Below are positions 35,683 to 43,708 of a stretch of 64,000 nt of DNA, piece after piece (positions within the stretch are counted from its first letter, which is position 1; the number at the start of each line of letters is the position of its first letter). Origin of the DNA: CADEED01 sp020442965 (GTDB lineage: Bacteria > Pseudomonadota > Gammaproteobacteria > Steroidobacterales > Steroidobacteraceae); NCBI GenBank assembly GCA_041395525.1, contig JAWLAH010000010.1, positions 27,949-91,948 on the forward strand, in the 5' to 3' direction. The notes beneath the pieces were generated by a model. That model was not told the DNA's origin and did no database searches. It was given only the letters and a program-made list of their open reading frames with translations. Position numbers and translations under genes: made by a program.

Positions 35683-37431
35683 ATGTTGACGCATCTGCAG
35701 ATTCGCGATTTCGCCATCATCGATTCGGTCGAGATCGAACTGCACGCTGGTCTAACAGTCGTCACCGGCGAAACCGGCGCCGGCAAGTCCATCATGGTCG
35801 ATGCACTGGCCCTGCTGGCAGGCGGCAAGGGTGGCGCGGAGATCGTCCGCGCTGGCATGGACCGCGCGGAGTTGTCAGCTACCTTTCAAGTGCCTGGCGC
35901 GGCGCAAGCGCTGCGAGCGTTGTTGGCGGACCAGGCCATCGAACTGGAGGACGAGTTGTCAGTGCGGCGTGTGATCGCGAGCGACGGCCGCTCGCGTGCC
36001 TATCTCAACGGTGTATTTGTGTCGATCCAGCTGCTGAAAGCTGTGGGTAGTCATTTGATCGACATACACGGTCAGCACGAGTTCCAGTCGCTCACGCGTC
36101 CGACCGCACAACGCGCCCTGCTGGACGACTATGGCAAGAGCCTCGAACTCGCGGCACAGGTGGCAGTGGCGCATCACGACTGGCTCGAACTGGTCGATCG
36201 CACCGCAGAATTGGAGGGGCGAGCGCGCGATCGCGATGCGCGACTGGAACTTCTGCGCTACCAGGTGAACGAGCTCAAGGCATTGGATCTGGCGCCCGAT
36301 GAACTGCCAAAATTGCTGGAGGAGCGCTCGCGCCATTTGAATCGCAGTCGCCTCGCCGAGGCGGCGCAGGGGGCCGTCGGCCTGTTGTACGACGCCGACG
36401 AAGGCAGTGCGCATGCCGCGGCCAGCCGCGCGCTCGCGGGGCTCAAGACGCTGTCGAACGTGGATGAGCGACTCGGCGCGGTCGTGCCGCTCGTCGACGG
36501 CGCGATCATTCAGATACAGGAGGCCGCCCGTGAGCTATCGCGCTACCTCGAAACGCTCGAGTTGGATCCTGCGCGCCAGCACGAAGTGGAAAAAAGGCTC
36601 GCGGCGGTCGAAGAATTGTCGCGCAAACATCGCATCGACGCCGCAGCGCTGCCCGGCCGGGCTGCGCAGATCGAGCTGGAGCTCGGCGAGCTCGAGCGCG
36701 CCGAAACCAATCTCGCGACACTCAAACAGCAGCAAACAACCGCACTCGAAGCGTATCGCAAATCGGCGCAGCAACTCTCGGCGCGACGCGTGACGACAGC
36801 GCGCGCCTTGTCCAAGGACATCACGGCTCGAATGCAATCGCTCGGCATGGCAGGCGGCCGGTTCTTGATCGAGGTTTCTCCCACCGCAAGCGGCGAACCG
36901 AGCCCACACGGACTCGACAGCATCGAATTTCGGGTCACGGCCAATCCAGGCCAGCCACTTCGACCTTTGTCCAAAGTCGCATCGGGCGGCGAACTGTCGC
37001 GGCTCTCGTTAGCCGTGCAGGTGTCGTGCGCAGCCGAGGAATCGCGCTGCATGGTGTTCGATGAAGTCGACGCGGGCGTCGGTGGCGCGGTCGCCGAGAT
37101 TGTCGGGCGCGAATTGAAAGCCTTTGGCCATAAAGGCCAGGCGTTGTGCGTCACGCATCTGCCGCAAGTGGCGAGCCAGGGGCATCATCATTTGCGCGTC
37201 GCCAAGCTGACGGATGGCAAGAGTACTCGCACGGCGGTTGCCGACCTCACGCTGGAAGAGCGCGCCGAGGAACTGGCGCGCATGTTGGGCGGGCTCGAAG
37301 TCACGGGCAAAGCACGCGAGCATGCGCGCGAAATGCTGCAACTGGGCGCCTTGCCGGATAGCAAGGCGGACAGCAAGTCAGCCAATCAGGGCGTCGTCAA
37401 GACTAACAGCAACTCGCGCGCCAAGTCGTAG
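35683..37431 (+). CDS. recN: DNA repair protein RecN
   Basis: SMC-like ATPase acting in double-strand break repair. The 582-residue product begins MLTHLQIRDFAIIDSVEIEL with Walker A GETGAGKS at residues 29-36. Two long coiled-coil arms occupy the middle (about 150-370), followed by the signature SGGELSRLSLAVQ and Walker B RCMVFDEVDAGVGG. It is slightly longer than the E. coli protein (553), mostly through a polar C-terminal tail. Confidence 0.97.
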   Translation: MLTHLQIRDFAIIDSVEIELHAGLTVVTGETGAGKSIMVDALALLAGGKGGAEIVRAGMDRAELSATFQVPGAAQALRALLADQAIELEDELSVRRVIASDGRSRAYLNGVFVSIQLLKAVGSHLIDIHGQHEFQSLTRPTAQRALLDDYGKSLELAAQVAVAHHDWLELVDRTAELEGRARDRDARLELLRYQVNELKALDLAPDELPKLLEERSRHLNRSRLAEAAQGAVGLLYDADEGSAHAAASRALAGLKTLSNVDERLGAVVPLVDGAIIQIQEAARELSRYLETLELDPARQHEVEKRLAAVEELSRKHRIDAAALPGRAAQIELELGELERAETNLATLKQQQTTALEAYRKSAQQLSARRVTTARALSKDITARMQSLGMAGGRFLIEVSPTASGEPSPHGLDSIEFRVTANPGQPLRPLSKVASGGELSRLSLAVQVSCAAEESRCMVFDEVDAGVGGAVAEIVGRELKAFGHKGQALCVTHLPQVASQGHHHLRVAKLTDGKSTRTAVADLTLEERAEELARMLGGLEVTGKAREHAREMLQLGALPDSKADSKSANQGVVKTNSNSRAKS

Positions 37432-37483
37432 CGCTGCGCTGCGACGAAATGGGATGCGGCGCCCCGAGCGGTCTCGACTCGCG

Positions 37484-37948
37484 CTATTTTCCGCGCGACT
37501 TGCGGTCGGGGCAATTCGCGCGTCGGCAATGGCCATACAGGATCATTGCATGATCGTGCAACTCGAATCCTGCGCGTTCCGCGATCGCCATTTGTTTCTC
37601 TTCGATCGCCCGATCGACGAACTCTTCGATCCGTCCGCAGTCAACACAGACGATATGATCGTGATGCGCGCCCTGATTGAGCTCGTAAACCCCAAGTCCG
37701 CTCTCGAAATGATGGCGCGACACCAGCCCGGCCGCTTCGAATTGCGTGAGCACGCGGTAGACTGTCGCGAGTCCGATATCGAGGTCGGCATCGAGCAGAC
37801 GTTTGTAGATTTCTTCGGCCGAGAGATGGCGCTGCGATCGGCCGTCACCCGACTCGTCGGCGCTCGCTTCCAGGATTTCGAGAATTCTGAGTCTCGGCGC
37901 CGTGACCTTGAGACCCGCCTTGCGTAAATCCTGACTCTCCACCTGCAC
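37484..37948 (-). CDS. fur: Ferric uptake regulator
   Basis: Iron-responsive repressor. The 154-residue product has the N-terminal winged helix (RKAGLKVTAPRLRILEILE, LATVYRVLTQFEAAGLV) and the metal-binding C-terminal domain with HHDHIVCVDCGRIEEF and a second cysteine pair in YGHCRRANC. It is convergent with recN and divergent from bamE with 51 bases between, the usual fur-bamE arrangement. No convincing Fur box was seen there. Confidence 0.97.
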   Translation of the reverse strand: MQVESQDLRKAGLKVTAPRLRILEILEASADESGDGRSQRHLSAEEIYKRLLDADLDIGLATVYRVLTQFEAAGLVSRHHFESGLGVYELNQGAHHDHIVCVDCGRIEEFVDRAIEEKQMAIAERAGFELHDHAMILYGHCRRANCPDRKSRGK

Positions 37949-37999
37949 GTCCCCCGGGTTGCACTCGGGCCTGAAACTAATCCGGTATGATGCGCCACC

Positions 38000-38530
38000 A
38001 TGAATCAGCTTGCACTACGTACACTCCTCGCCTTGATGGTAGCGCTCGGCGCAAGTGCATGCGTCTATCGCGTGAATATCCAGCAGGGCAATTTCCTGAC
38101 GACGGAGACCACCGACCAGCTCAAGGAAGGCATGACACGCAGCCAGGTGCGCTTCCTGCTTGGCACGCCGATGGTTCCGGACGCGTTCGACAACGATCGC
38201 TGGGATTATCTCTACACGTTGCAGCGTGGACGGCTCAAGAAGCCTGAGCGACGGCAACTGATCGTTTACTTCAACGATGACAAGGTCGCGCGCTTCGAGA
38301 ATAACGGTATCCTGCCGCGCGCCGCGAGCGCGGGTGCAACGCGCAAGCCCAAGGTCAGTCTGTGGCGCCGCCTCACCGGCCGCGGCGATCAAGAACCCGT
38401 CATGGGGCCCGCACCGTCACCGGACGCACCGCCGAGTCCGGTGCCCGCCAGCAGAGACGCCACGCTACCGGATGCGGCTAGCCCGAACCCCCGCCCCGTC
38501 GGCGAGCCCGGACCCGCCTCGACTCCTTAG
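38000..38530 (+). CDS. bamE: Outer membrane assembly lipoprotein BamE
   Basis: Small lipoprotein of the BAM complex that inserts beta-barrel proteins. The N-terminus is a lipoprotein signal with lipobox LGASAC (lipidated cysteine near residue 21), followed by the BamE fold: VNIQQGNFL, LKEGMTRSQVRFLLGTPMV, DRWDYLYTLQ. At 176 residues it is longer than the typical 110-130 because of a proline/alanine-rich tail from about residue 115. Its 3' end overlaps the convergent rnfH gene by 53 bases. Confidence 0.95.
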   Translation: MNQLALRTLLALMVALGASACVYRVNIQQGNFLTTETTDQLKEGMTRSQVRFLLGTPMVPDAFDNDRWDYLYTLQRGRLKKPERRQLIVYFNDDKVARFENNGILPRAASAGATRKPKVSLWRRLTGRGDQEPVMGPAPSPDAPPSPVPASRDATLPDAASPNPRPVGEPGPASTP

Positions 38531-38774
38531 GATCGACGAGCAACGGTCGGTAGAGTTCGATCCGGTCGCCGTCACGGGCGATCGTCTCGCGGTCACACAA
38601 TTCGCCAAAAATCCCGACGTCGGCGGTATCCCAAGGCACGGCTTCGCCGTCGTGCTGAGCACGCGCCATGGCTAACAACTCACGCACGGTGGCCGCAATC
38701 GGCGCCTGTAGCTGCCAGAGAATTTGGCGTTGTGGCGTCGCGTACGCAACGACGATGTTCTTCGTGCTGCTCAC
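38478..38774 (-). CDS. rnfH: RnfH family protein
   Basis: Small ubiquitin-like-fold protein of the UPF0125/RnfH family, 98 residues, with VVAYATPQRQILWQLQAP at the start and VGIFGELCDRETIARDGDRI followed by ELYRPLLVDPKE. The biochemical role of the family is unclear. It follows ratA by 17 bases; the ratA-rnfH toxin-operon pair next to smpB and bamE is a standard gammaproteobacterial order. Confidence 0.94.
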   Translation of the reverse strand: MSSTKNIVVAYATPQRQILWQLQAPIAATVRELLAMARAQHDGEAVPWDTADVGIFGELCDRETIARDGDRIELYRPLLVDPKESRRVRARRRGGGSG

Positions 38775-38791
38775 AACCTAACAACCATTGC

Positions 38792-39226
38792 TCAGGTCGA
38801 ATCAGTGCGCGCACGTGCGACGAAGGCGTCCACGAGCGAAGCGGCAGTCTCACCGAAGAGCGGCTCGAAAACTGCGGCCGACAGCCGGTTCGTAAACTCG
38901 AACCGCAGCGTCAGCTCGATCCGACACCCGGCCTCGCCTACCGGTACGATCAACCAACTACCCGCGAGCGAACGCAGCAGCCCTTTGTTTTCGAGCACGA
39001 GATCAATCCGGTCGTGCGGGTGCAACATATTTCGCGTGGTGAACTCGAACTGCAGCGGCCCTCGTTTTACCCCGAGTGTCGCGACAATCTCGCGTTCGGA
39101 CGCCGACACGATGCGCGCGTGCTGACACCATGGCACGAAGGCCGGGTATTGCTCCACGTCGTTGATCAATCGAAACATCCGCTCCTGGGGGGCCGCCACC
39201 AGCGCTGAGCGCTTCACTTCTGCCAT
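38792..39226 (-). CDS. ratA: START-domain protein RatA (ribosome association toxin family)
   Basis: Coenzyme Q-binding/polyketide-cyclase type START-domain protein (YfjG/RatA), about 144 residues starting MAEVKRSALVAAPQERMFRL, with DVEQYPAFVPWC and the C-terminal LVDAFVARA. In E. coli RatA is reported to block 70S ribosome association, while homologues such as Coq10 bind quinone; which applies here is open. The start ATG is at 39224-39226; an earlier in-frame ATG at 39259 lies 33 bases upstream. It is divergent from smpB. Confidence 0.94.
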   Translation of the reverse strand: MAEVKRSALVAAPQERMFRLINDVEQYPAFVPWCQHARIVSASEREIVATLGVKRGPLQFEFTTRNMLHPHDRIDLVLENKGLLRSLAGSWLIVPVGEAGCRIELTLRFEFTNRLSAAVFEPLFGETAASLVDAFVARARTDST

Positions 39227-39287
39227 GCGCAAATTGTCGCGGAGCAGACCGAGCCTCACAACTACAAGCCGCTACAATGGCGCGGAT

Positions 39288-39767
39288 ATGGCCCAGAAAA
39301 AGGACAAAGACAAAGATCGCGAGCGCCTGATCGCCGAGAATCGCACGGCGCGGTACGATTATTTCATCGAGGAGCGCCTCGAGGCGGGACTGGCGCTTGA
39401 AGGCTGGGAAGTGAAGTCCCTGCGAGCGGGCAAGGCGCAGATCACCGAAGCATACGTGTATCTCAAGGATGCCGAGGCATTCCTGTTCGGCGCGCATATC
39501 GCACCGCTCAAAACCACCTCCACCCACGTGATCGCTGATCCCATCCGCACGCGTAAGTTGTTGCTCAAGCGTTCGGAACTTGCTCGGCTCGTCGGGCTCG
39601 TCGAACGCAGGGGCTACACGCTCGTGCCGCTTGATTTGCACTGGCAGAACGGTCGCGCCAAGCTCGAGGTTGGCCTCGCCAAGGGCAAGAAACAGCATGA
39701 CAAGCGTGCCACCGAGAAGGACCGCGACTGGCAGCGCAGCAAGGCAAGGATTTTGCGACGCGGGTAG
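39288..39767 (+). CDS. smpB: SsrA-binding protein SmpB
   Basis: Binds tmRNA and delivers it to stalled ribosomes for trans-translation. The 159-residue product has IAENRTARYDYFIEERLEAG, LEGWEVKSLRAGKAQITEAY, DPIRTRKLLLKRSEL and a basic C-terminal tail (KKQHDKRATEKDRDWQ) of the kind that probes the mRNA channel. It lies 73 bases upstream of the tmRNA gene, its functional partner. Confidence 0.98.
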   Translation: MAQKKDKDKDRERLIAENRTARYDYFIEERLEAGLALEGWEVKSLRAGKAQITEAYVYLKDAEAFLFGAHIAPLKTTSTHVIADPIRTRKLLLKRSELARLVGLVERRGYTLVPLDLHWQNGRAKLEVGLAKGKKQHDKRATEKDRDWQRSKARILRRG

Positions 39768-39840
39768 CAGGTGCGGCCACGCAGCACTTGAACTTGTCGC
39801 TTTCGTCGCCATCTCAAGCTACGATGTAGATGACTGCTAC

Positions 39841-40192
39841 GGGGGCGACCGGTTTCGACGTGGGTTGCGAACCGTGAGTGGCGTACCGAGGCGCATGGCC
39901 CTCGTTAATCACTGTGCAAATTATAGTTGCAAACGACGACAACTACGCACTAGCTGCTTAATTCGCAGCTGCCCCCAGACCAGCGCCTGCCTATGGGACT
40001 GAATCTGGGGACGCGTTCATAGGATCGCGGCACCGTGTGCTACGGGCGGTGCCGTTAAGAGTCACTGTAGCTGGCTCGGCGTTTTCCCTGCCCCTTGGGT
40101 AGCGCAGAGTAAGAACCAAAAAGCGGGCTATGTACGTAGATATTCACGTCTAGTGCTTGCGGACGCGGGTTCAATTCCCGCCGCCTCCACCA
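39841..40192 (+). ncRNA. ssrA: Transfer-messenger RNA
   Basis: Rescues stalled ribosomes by adding a degradation tag. The 5' end GGGGGCG pairs with CGCCTCC before the encoded ACCA at the 3' end, forming the tRNA-like acceptor stem, and the T-arm GACGCGGGTTCAATTCCCG is clear. The tag frame GCA at 39929 to TAA at 39961 encodes ANDDNYALAA, one residue different from the E. coli tag ANDENYALAA. It sits next to smpB. Its 3' end is a common island integration site and borders the accessory region. Confidence 0.97.
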
Positions 40193-40194
40193 AT
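40184..40194 (+). repeat. Left copy of tmRNA-end direct repeat (possible att)
   Basis: CCTCCACCAAT spans the last nine bases of tmRNA (with CCA) and two bases beyond. An exact copy lies at 42511-42521, 2.3 kb downstream and beyond the AlpA-like and Fic genes. This is the pattern left by an element integrated at the tmRNA 3' end. Confidence 0.45.
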
Positions 40195-40201
40195 ATCAAA
40201 A

Positions 40202-40230
40202 CCCCAACCGTTCTCGGTTGGGTTTTTTCT
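40202..40230 (+). terminator. Rho-independent terminator of ssrA
   Basis: CCCAACCG TTCT CGGTTGGG followed by TTTTTT forms an eight-pair stem, a four-base loop and a T-run, ten bases after the tmRNA end. This is a textbook intrinsic terminator. Confidence 0.92.
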
Positions 40231-40563
40231 TGCCCGATCGCGCCGGTTCCCGCGTGCTGTTGGGTAGTCCTGCGGAAGCCTGCGGACTTCGCCAACCGCC
40301 AGAATTGGCCGTTCCCGGCCACATTCCACTCTCTCCTGGCCATTCCTCGCTCCGACCTCGCTCCCTTGAACTGGCCCGAAGTCCGCAAAGGCCGCAACTC
40401 AGGCTCTTACAGATCAAAGGACGACCGGGCTCGCCGCCAACTCCGCTTCTGACATCGTCGCTCTCCCGCACTCCTAACCCCGTGCGCGAGCCTCCGCTAA
40501 CAATCCATCGTCTGTCTACGTGCCCAGGCCGGACGGTTACCTTCGAGCCATTGGCTGACGAAT
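40231..40563. other. No supported gene after tmRNA terminator
   Basis: About 330 bases between the tmRNA terminator and the AlpA-like gene. Reading frames exist on both strands but none shows a recognisable family, ribosome-binding site or typical codon use. In a tmRNA-inserted island an integrase would be expected here; no integrase fragment was recognised. Confidence 0.4.
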
Positions 40564-40779
40564 TCAGCTGGACTGGGCATGAGCAGCGACCGACTGGCTG
40601 GTTGATATCTGCAAGCACGACTCCTCGTAGGCCTCGATGTCGACCTGGCGGTAAGCCACCCGACCGCAGAGCTTCAGGAATTTTGGTCCGATCCCGACGC
40701 TGCGCCAGCGCTCCAGGGTGGCCTCGCTGATATTCCAGCGGGCGGCCAGTTGTTTTTGGTTGAGGTGAGCGACTTCCAT
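40564..40779 (-). CDS. AlpA-like / MerR-type helix-turn-helix DNA-binding protein
   Basis: A 71-residue protein beginning MEVAHLNQKQLAARWNISEA, with an HTH_17-type winged helix (LAARWNISEATLERW, then FLKLCGRVAYRQVDIEAYEE). This matches excisionase/AlpA-like regulators that control excision or gene expression of phages and integrated islands. The start ATG 40777-40779 has AAGGAG six bases upstream. Its position just downstream of tmRNA supports a mobile origin. The DNA target is unknown. Confidence 0.8.
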   Translation of the reverse strand: MEVAHLNQKQLAARWNISEATLERWRSVGIGPKFLKLCGRVAYRQVDIEAYEESCLQISTSQSVAAHAQSS

Positions 40780-41014
40780 CTTGGTCTCCTTCCGAATGAG
40801 TTGGCAGGAGTCCATGAAGGCGCTGTTCGGCCGACGAGCCGAGGGATTCTTCTGTGGATCTGAGTTATGCGTCGTCTGGCGACACTGGGGTGTCGAGCTC
40901 TACCGAGACGTCTACAACCAGCGATTGAACACGTCGCACCTGCTCGGCAGTGATAGGCTGCAACCGTTCCGGGTGAGCTGATGATGGCAGTTCCCGCATC
41001 GTTTGCATCTTTCT

Positions 41015-42151
41015 TCATGCGCCTTCCCCAGGTACAGACTCAACCAATACATAGCTGGTGCTACGCCCACCTGCATCCGATTTCCGCAGCACGCCCCGCG
41101 CAAGCAAGTCGTTGATGTCGCGCAGCGCCGTGTCCGGCGAGCACTTGGCGATGGCCGCCCACTTGCTGGTGGTGAGTTTGCCTTCGAAACCGTCGAGCAG
41201 CTTGTTCAGCAATTTCACCTGTCGCTCGTTCAGTGGTGTGGTCGCCCAGCGCTGCCAAAACCGCGTCTTCGTCAGCACGGCATCGAGTGTGTGCTGCGCC
41301 TGATCGACGGCGCGATGCAGCGTGTCGAGGAACCAGGCAAGCCACTCGGTGACGTCCATCGACCGCTTCTGCGTCCGCTCCAGGATGTGGTAGTAGGCCT
41401 TGCGTTCGCGCTGGATCTGCGCCGACAAACTGTAGAAGCGTTGCGGGCTGCCGTCGGCGCGTGCCAGCAGCAGATCGCCAATGGCCCGCGCGATACGGCC
41501 ATTGCCATCGTCGAACGGATGCAGCGTGACGAACCACAGATGGCCGAGCCCCGCTTTAATCAGTGGTGGCTCGTTTGATGCACCATTGAGCCAGTCAAGA
41601 AAGCGGCTGGTTTCCGCCTCAAGACGCTCGGCCGGCGGCGCTTCGAAATGCACCCGCTGGCGGCCGATGAGGCCGGACACCACTTGCATGGGGCCACTGG
41701 CGTCATCGCGCCAGCCGCCGACCTTGATCTTGGCAAGAGCGGAGTAGCCGGTGGGAAACAGCGCGGCATGCCAGCCGAAGAGACGCTTCCGCGTTACCGG
41801 TGCCTGGCAGTTGGCCGTGGCATCCAGCACCATCTCGACCACGCCCTCGACGTGCCGATCGACCGGCGCAAGCGCGCCGATGTCCACGCCCAGCCTGCGG
41901 GCGATGGAAGAGCGCACAGATTCGACGTTGAGCTGCTCACCCTCGATCTCGCTGGTCTTGACCACGTCCTCGGTCAGTGCCGCCAGGCTCGCCTGATCGC
42001 GCAGCGCCATGCCCACGTCGGCCAGACGGCCCATCAACAGCCCCTGGGCGCGGCTGACCGCAGCCATTGGCCCAGCCAGTGCTGCCAGGTCGAAGTGCCA
42101 GTTCGGCCAGTCTTTGGACTGCCAGATGTATTTGTAATCGCCGCTATTCAT
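41015..42151 (-). CDS. Fic/DOC family protein with N-terminal DUF4172-type domain
   Basis: Likely AMP-transferase that modifies a target protein with AMP from ATP. The 378-residue product starts MNSGDYKYIWQSKDWPNW (DUF4172-like), carries the inhibitory helix motif TSEIEG at residues 66-71 (S/TxxxEG, class II self-inhibition), and the complete catalytic motif HPFDDGNGRIARAIGD near residue 205. A C-terminal winged helix follows (TSKWAAIAKCSPDTALRDIN). The inhibitory glutamate is within the same chain, so no separate antitoxin is needed, and none is seen. It lies inside the candidate tmRNA island. Confidence 0.9.
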   Translation of the reverse strand: MNSGDYKYIWQSKDWPNWHFDLAALAGPMAAVSRAQGLLMGRLADVGMALRDQASLAALTEDVVKTSEIEGEQLNVESVRSSIARRLGVDIGALAPVDRHVEGVVEMVLDATANCQAPVTRKRLFGWHAALFPTGYSALAKIKVGGWRDDASGPMQVVSGLIGRQRVHFEAPPAERLEAETSRFLDWLNGASNEPPLIKAGLGHLWFVTLHPFDDGNGRIARAIGDLLLARADGSPQRFYSLSAQIQRERKAYYHILERTQKRSMDVTEWLAWFLDTLHRAVDQAQHTLDAVLTKTRFWQRWATTPLNERQVKLLNKLLDGFEGKLTTSKWAAIAKCSPDTALRDINDLLARGVLRKSDAGGRSTSYVLVESVPGEGA

Positions 42152-42293
42152 GCGGAGATTATGAGGCACATTCTCCGCACACGCAAGTCTTTCCCCGCAT
42201 ACGGTGCGGTGAATAGGGGCGCCATTCGCCGCATGGAGGGCTGCCCTGCCCCGTAATGGGTGTAAATGGGCGTGCTTTTGGTCGGGGCGCCAG

Positions 42294-42312
42294 ACGCGGG
42301 TTCGATTCCCGT
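42294..42312 (+). repeat. T-arm copy resembling tmRNA 3' end
   Basis: GACGCGGGTTCGATTCCCG matches tmRNA positions 40162-40180 at 18 of 19 bases. The following TTCCGGGAACT does not match the tmRNA acceptor end, and no upstream D- or anticodon arm is visible, so it is a fragment rather than a tRNA gene. Confidence 0.55.
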
Positions 42313-42510
42313 TCCGGGAACTGAATAGGTCCTGGAGTGCAGACGAGGTTGAGGGCCATTTTCGGTGACCAATCAGGCCGAAAAACCTGCTTGATTGTCC
42401 GCAGATTCGCCTGTCAACCCCCGCTTTTCGCACCAGTACGCAGGGCTTCGCAACTTGCCAGAACGCCGGTATCGCGTACTTTCAATAGTCGTTTGATGCG
42501 GGGTACCATT

Positions 42511-42521
42511 CCTCCACCAAT
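42511..42521 (+). repeat. Right copy of tmRNA-end direct repeat (possible att)
   Basis: Exact copy of CCTCCACCAAT found at the tmRNA 3' end (40184-40194). It lies 217 bases after the T-arm copy instead of 22, so the right boundary may itself be rearranged or one of the two matches may be coincidental. Confidence 0.4.
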
Positions 42522-42661
42522 GACCGTGACTTGCCGTTGGAGGCAGGTCCCATCGTTGCGTCTGGCCAACGGCATGGCCGGGCGCCTGCTTGAAAACCTG
42601 CTCGTAGGCCTACAACCCGGCGGGCCTTTCGATTGAGGGCGCAACGGTTCGCAGCAACGGA

Positions 42662-43657
42662 TCAACCGAGCTTGACGAGCTGCTTGCCAAAGTTGCCTCC
42701 CTTGAGGAGCGCGATGAGCCCCTTGGGCGCATTTTCGATTCCCTCGACCAGCGACTCGCGGTACTTCAGCTTGCCCTGTGCGAGGTAGCCGGCGAGCGCC
42801 TGCACGCCCTCGCCATAGCGGTCCTTCCAGTCGAATACGATCATGCCCTGCATCCTGATGCGGTTGACCAGCACGGCGCCCAGGCTCTTGTAAGCGTAGG
42901 GCTCGGTTGCGTTGTATTCCGAGACCATGCCGCAGAGGATGACGCGCGAGTGACGGTTCATCATGCGCAGCAAAGTGTCGAGGATTTCTCCGCCGACGTT
43001 CTCGAACAGTACGTCAACGCCCTTGGCACAGGCCTCGCGCAGGTCACGGTGCAGGTTGCCCGCCTTGTAGTCGATGCAGGCGTCGAAACCGAGCTCCTTC
43101 ACCACGTAGTCGCACTTCTTCGGCCCGCCGGCGATGCCCACCACGTGACAGCCAGCGATCTTCGCCAACTGCCCGGCCACGCTGCCCACCGCGCCAGAGG
43201 CTGCCGACACCACCACCGTCTCGCCCGCCTTGGGCGCGCCAATCTCGTTCAATCCGAAGTACGCGGTCATCCCCGGCATGCCGAGCACGCCCAGGTAGTA
43301 CGATAACGGCACACGGCTCGCATCGACCTTCGACAGCTCGTCGCCCTTCATGCAACTATAGAGCTGCCAGCCAGCCGCGAGCACCGTATCGCCCTGCTTG
43401 AACTTCGGGTGCTTCGATTCCACCACCTCCCCCGCGGTCTGCCCGGCCATCACCTCGCCGATCCGCACCGGCGGCACGTACGACTTGACGTCGTTCATGC
43501 GCCCGCGCATATACGGATCGAGCGATAGCCAGTGATTTCTGACCAGCACCTCGCCGTCCTGCGGCCGCAGTGCCTCGGACTCGACCAGCTTGAAGTTGTC
43601 CTCGGTCACCCAGCCGCTGGGGCGGCTGGCGAGTGTCCATGCCTTGTTAGTTGTCAT
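42662..43657 (-). CDS. NADP-dependent MDR-family oxidoreductase
   Basis: Zinc-free medium-chain reductase of the CurA / prostaglandin reductase / leukotriene B4 dehydrogenase type, reducing alpha,beta-unsaturated carbonyls with NADPH. The 331-residue product has LSLDPYMRGRMND near residue 45, GMTAYFGLNEIGAPKAGETV, the Rossmann motif VSAASGAVGSVAGQLAKIAG, and FENVGGEILDTLL. The start ATG gives MTTNKAWTLASRPSG. It is followed 51 bases later by a pirin gene on the same strand. Substrate is unknown. Confidence 0.92.
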   Translation of the reverse strand: MTTNKAWTLASRPSGWVTEDNFKLVESEALRPQDGEVLVRNHWLSLDPYMRGRMNDVKSYVPPVRIGEVMAGQTAGEVVESKHPKFKQGDTVLAAGWQLYSCMKGDELSKVDASRVPLSYYLGVLGMPGMTAYFGLNEIGAPKAGETVVVSAASGAVGSVAGQLAKIAGCHVVGIAGGPKKCDYVVKELGFDACIDYKAGNLHRDLREACAKGVDVLFENVGGEILDTLLRMMNRHSRVILCGMVSEYNATEPYAYKSLGAVLVNRIRMQGMIVFDWKDRYGEGVQALAGYLAQGKLKYRESLVEGIENAPKGLIALLKGGNFGKQLVKLG

Positions 43658-43708
43658 CTCAGTTCCTTGCTCATGCTCATGCCAATGTCACCGTACCGCT
43701 CAATTGCC

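Larger units (their letters stand above)
42152..42661. other. Gene-free region with tmRNA-like remnants
   Basis: About 510 bases with no supported gene. It contains an isolated tRNA/tmRNA T-arm copy (42294-42312) and a copy of the tmRNA terminal 11-mer (42511-42521). Neither is part of a complete RNA gene. It probably marks the right edge of the island that begins at the tmRNA 3' end. Confidence 0.5.

Noticed and set aside
37949..37999. Fur box between fur and bamE
   Set aside because: No convincing GATAATGATAATCATTATC-like match; only GC-rich sequence.
40128..40397. Small protein ending in a GIEPAS-type sequence
   Set aside because: This peptide is the antisense translation of the tmRNA T-arm, a common false gene call.
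42294..42330. Possible tRNA gene
   Set aside because: Only a T-arm is present. No D-arm, anticodon arm or matching 5' acceptor strand could be found upstream.
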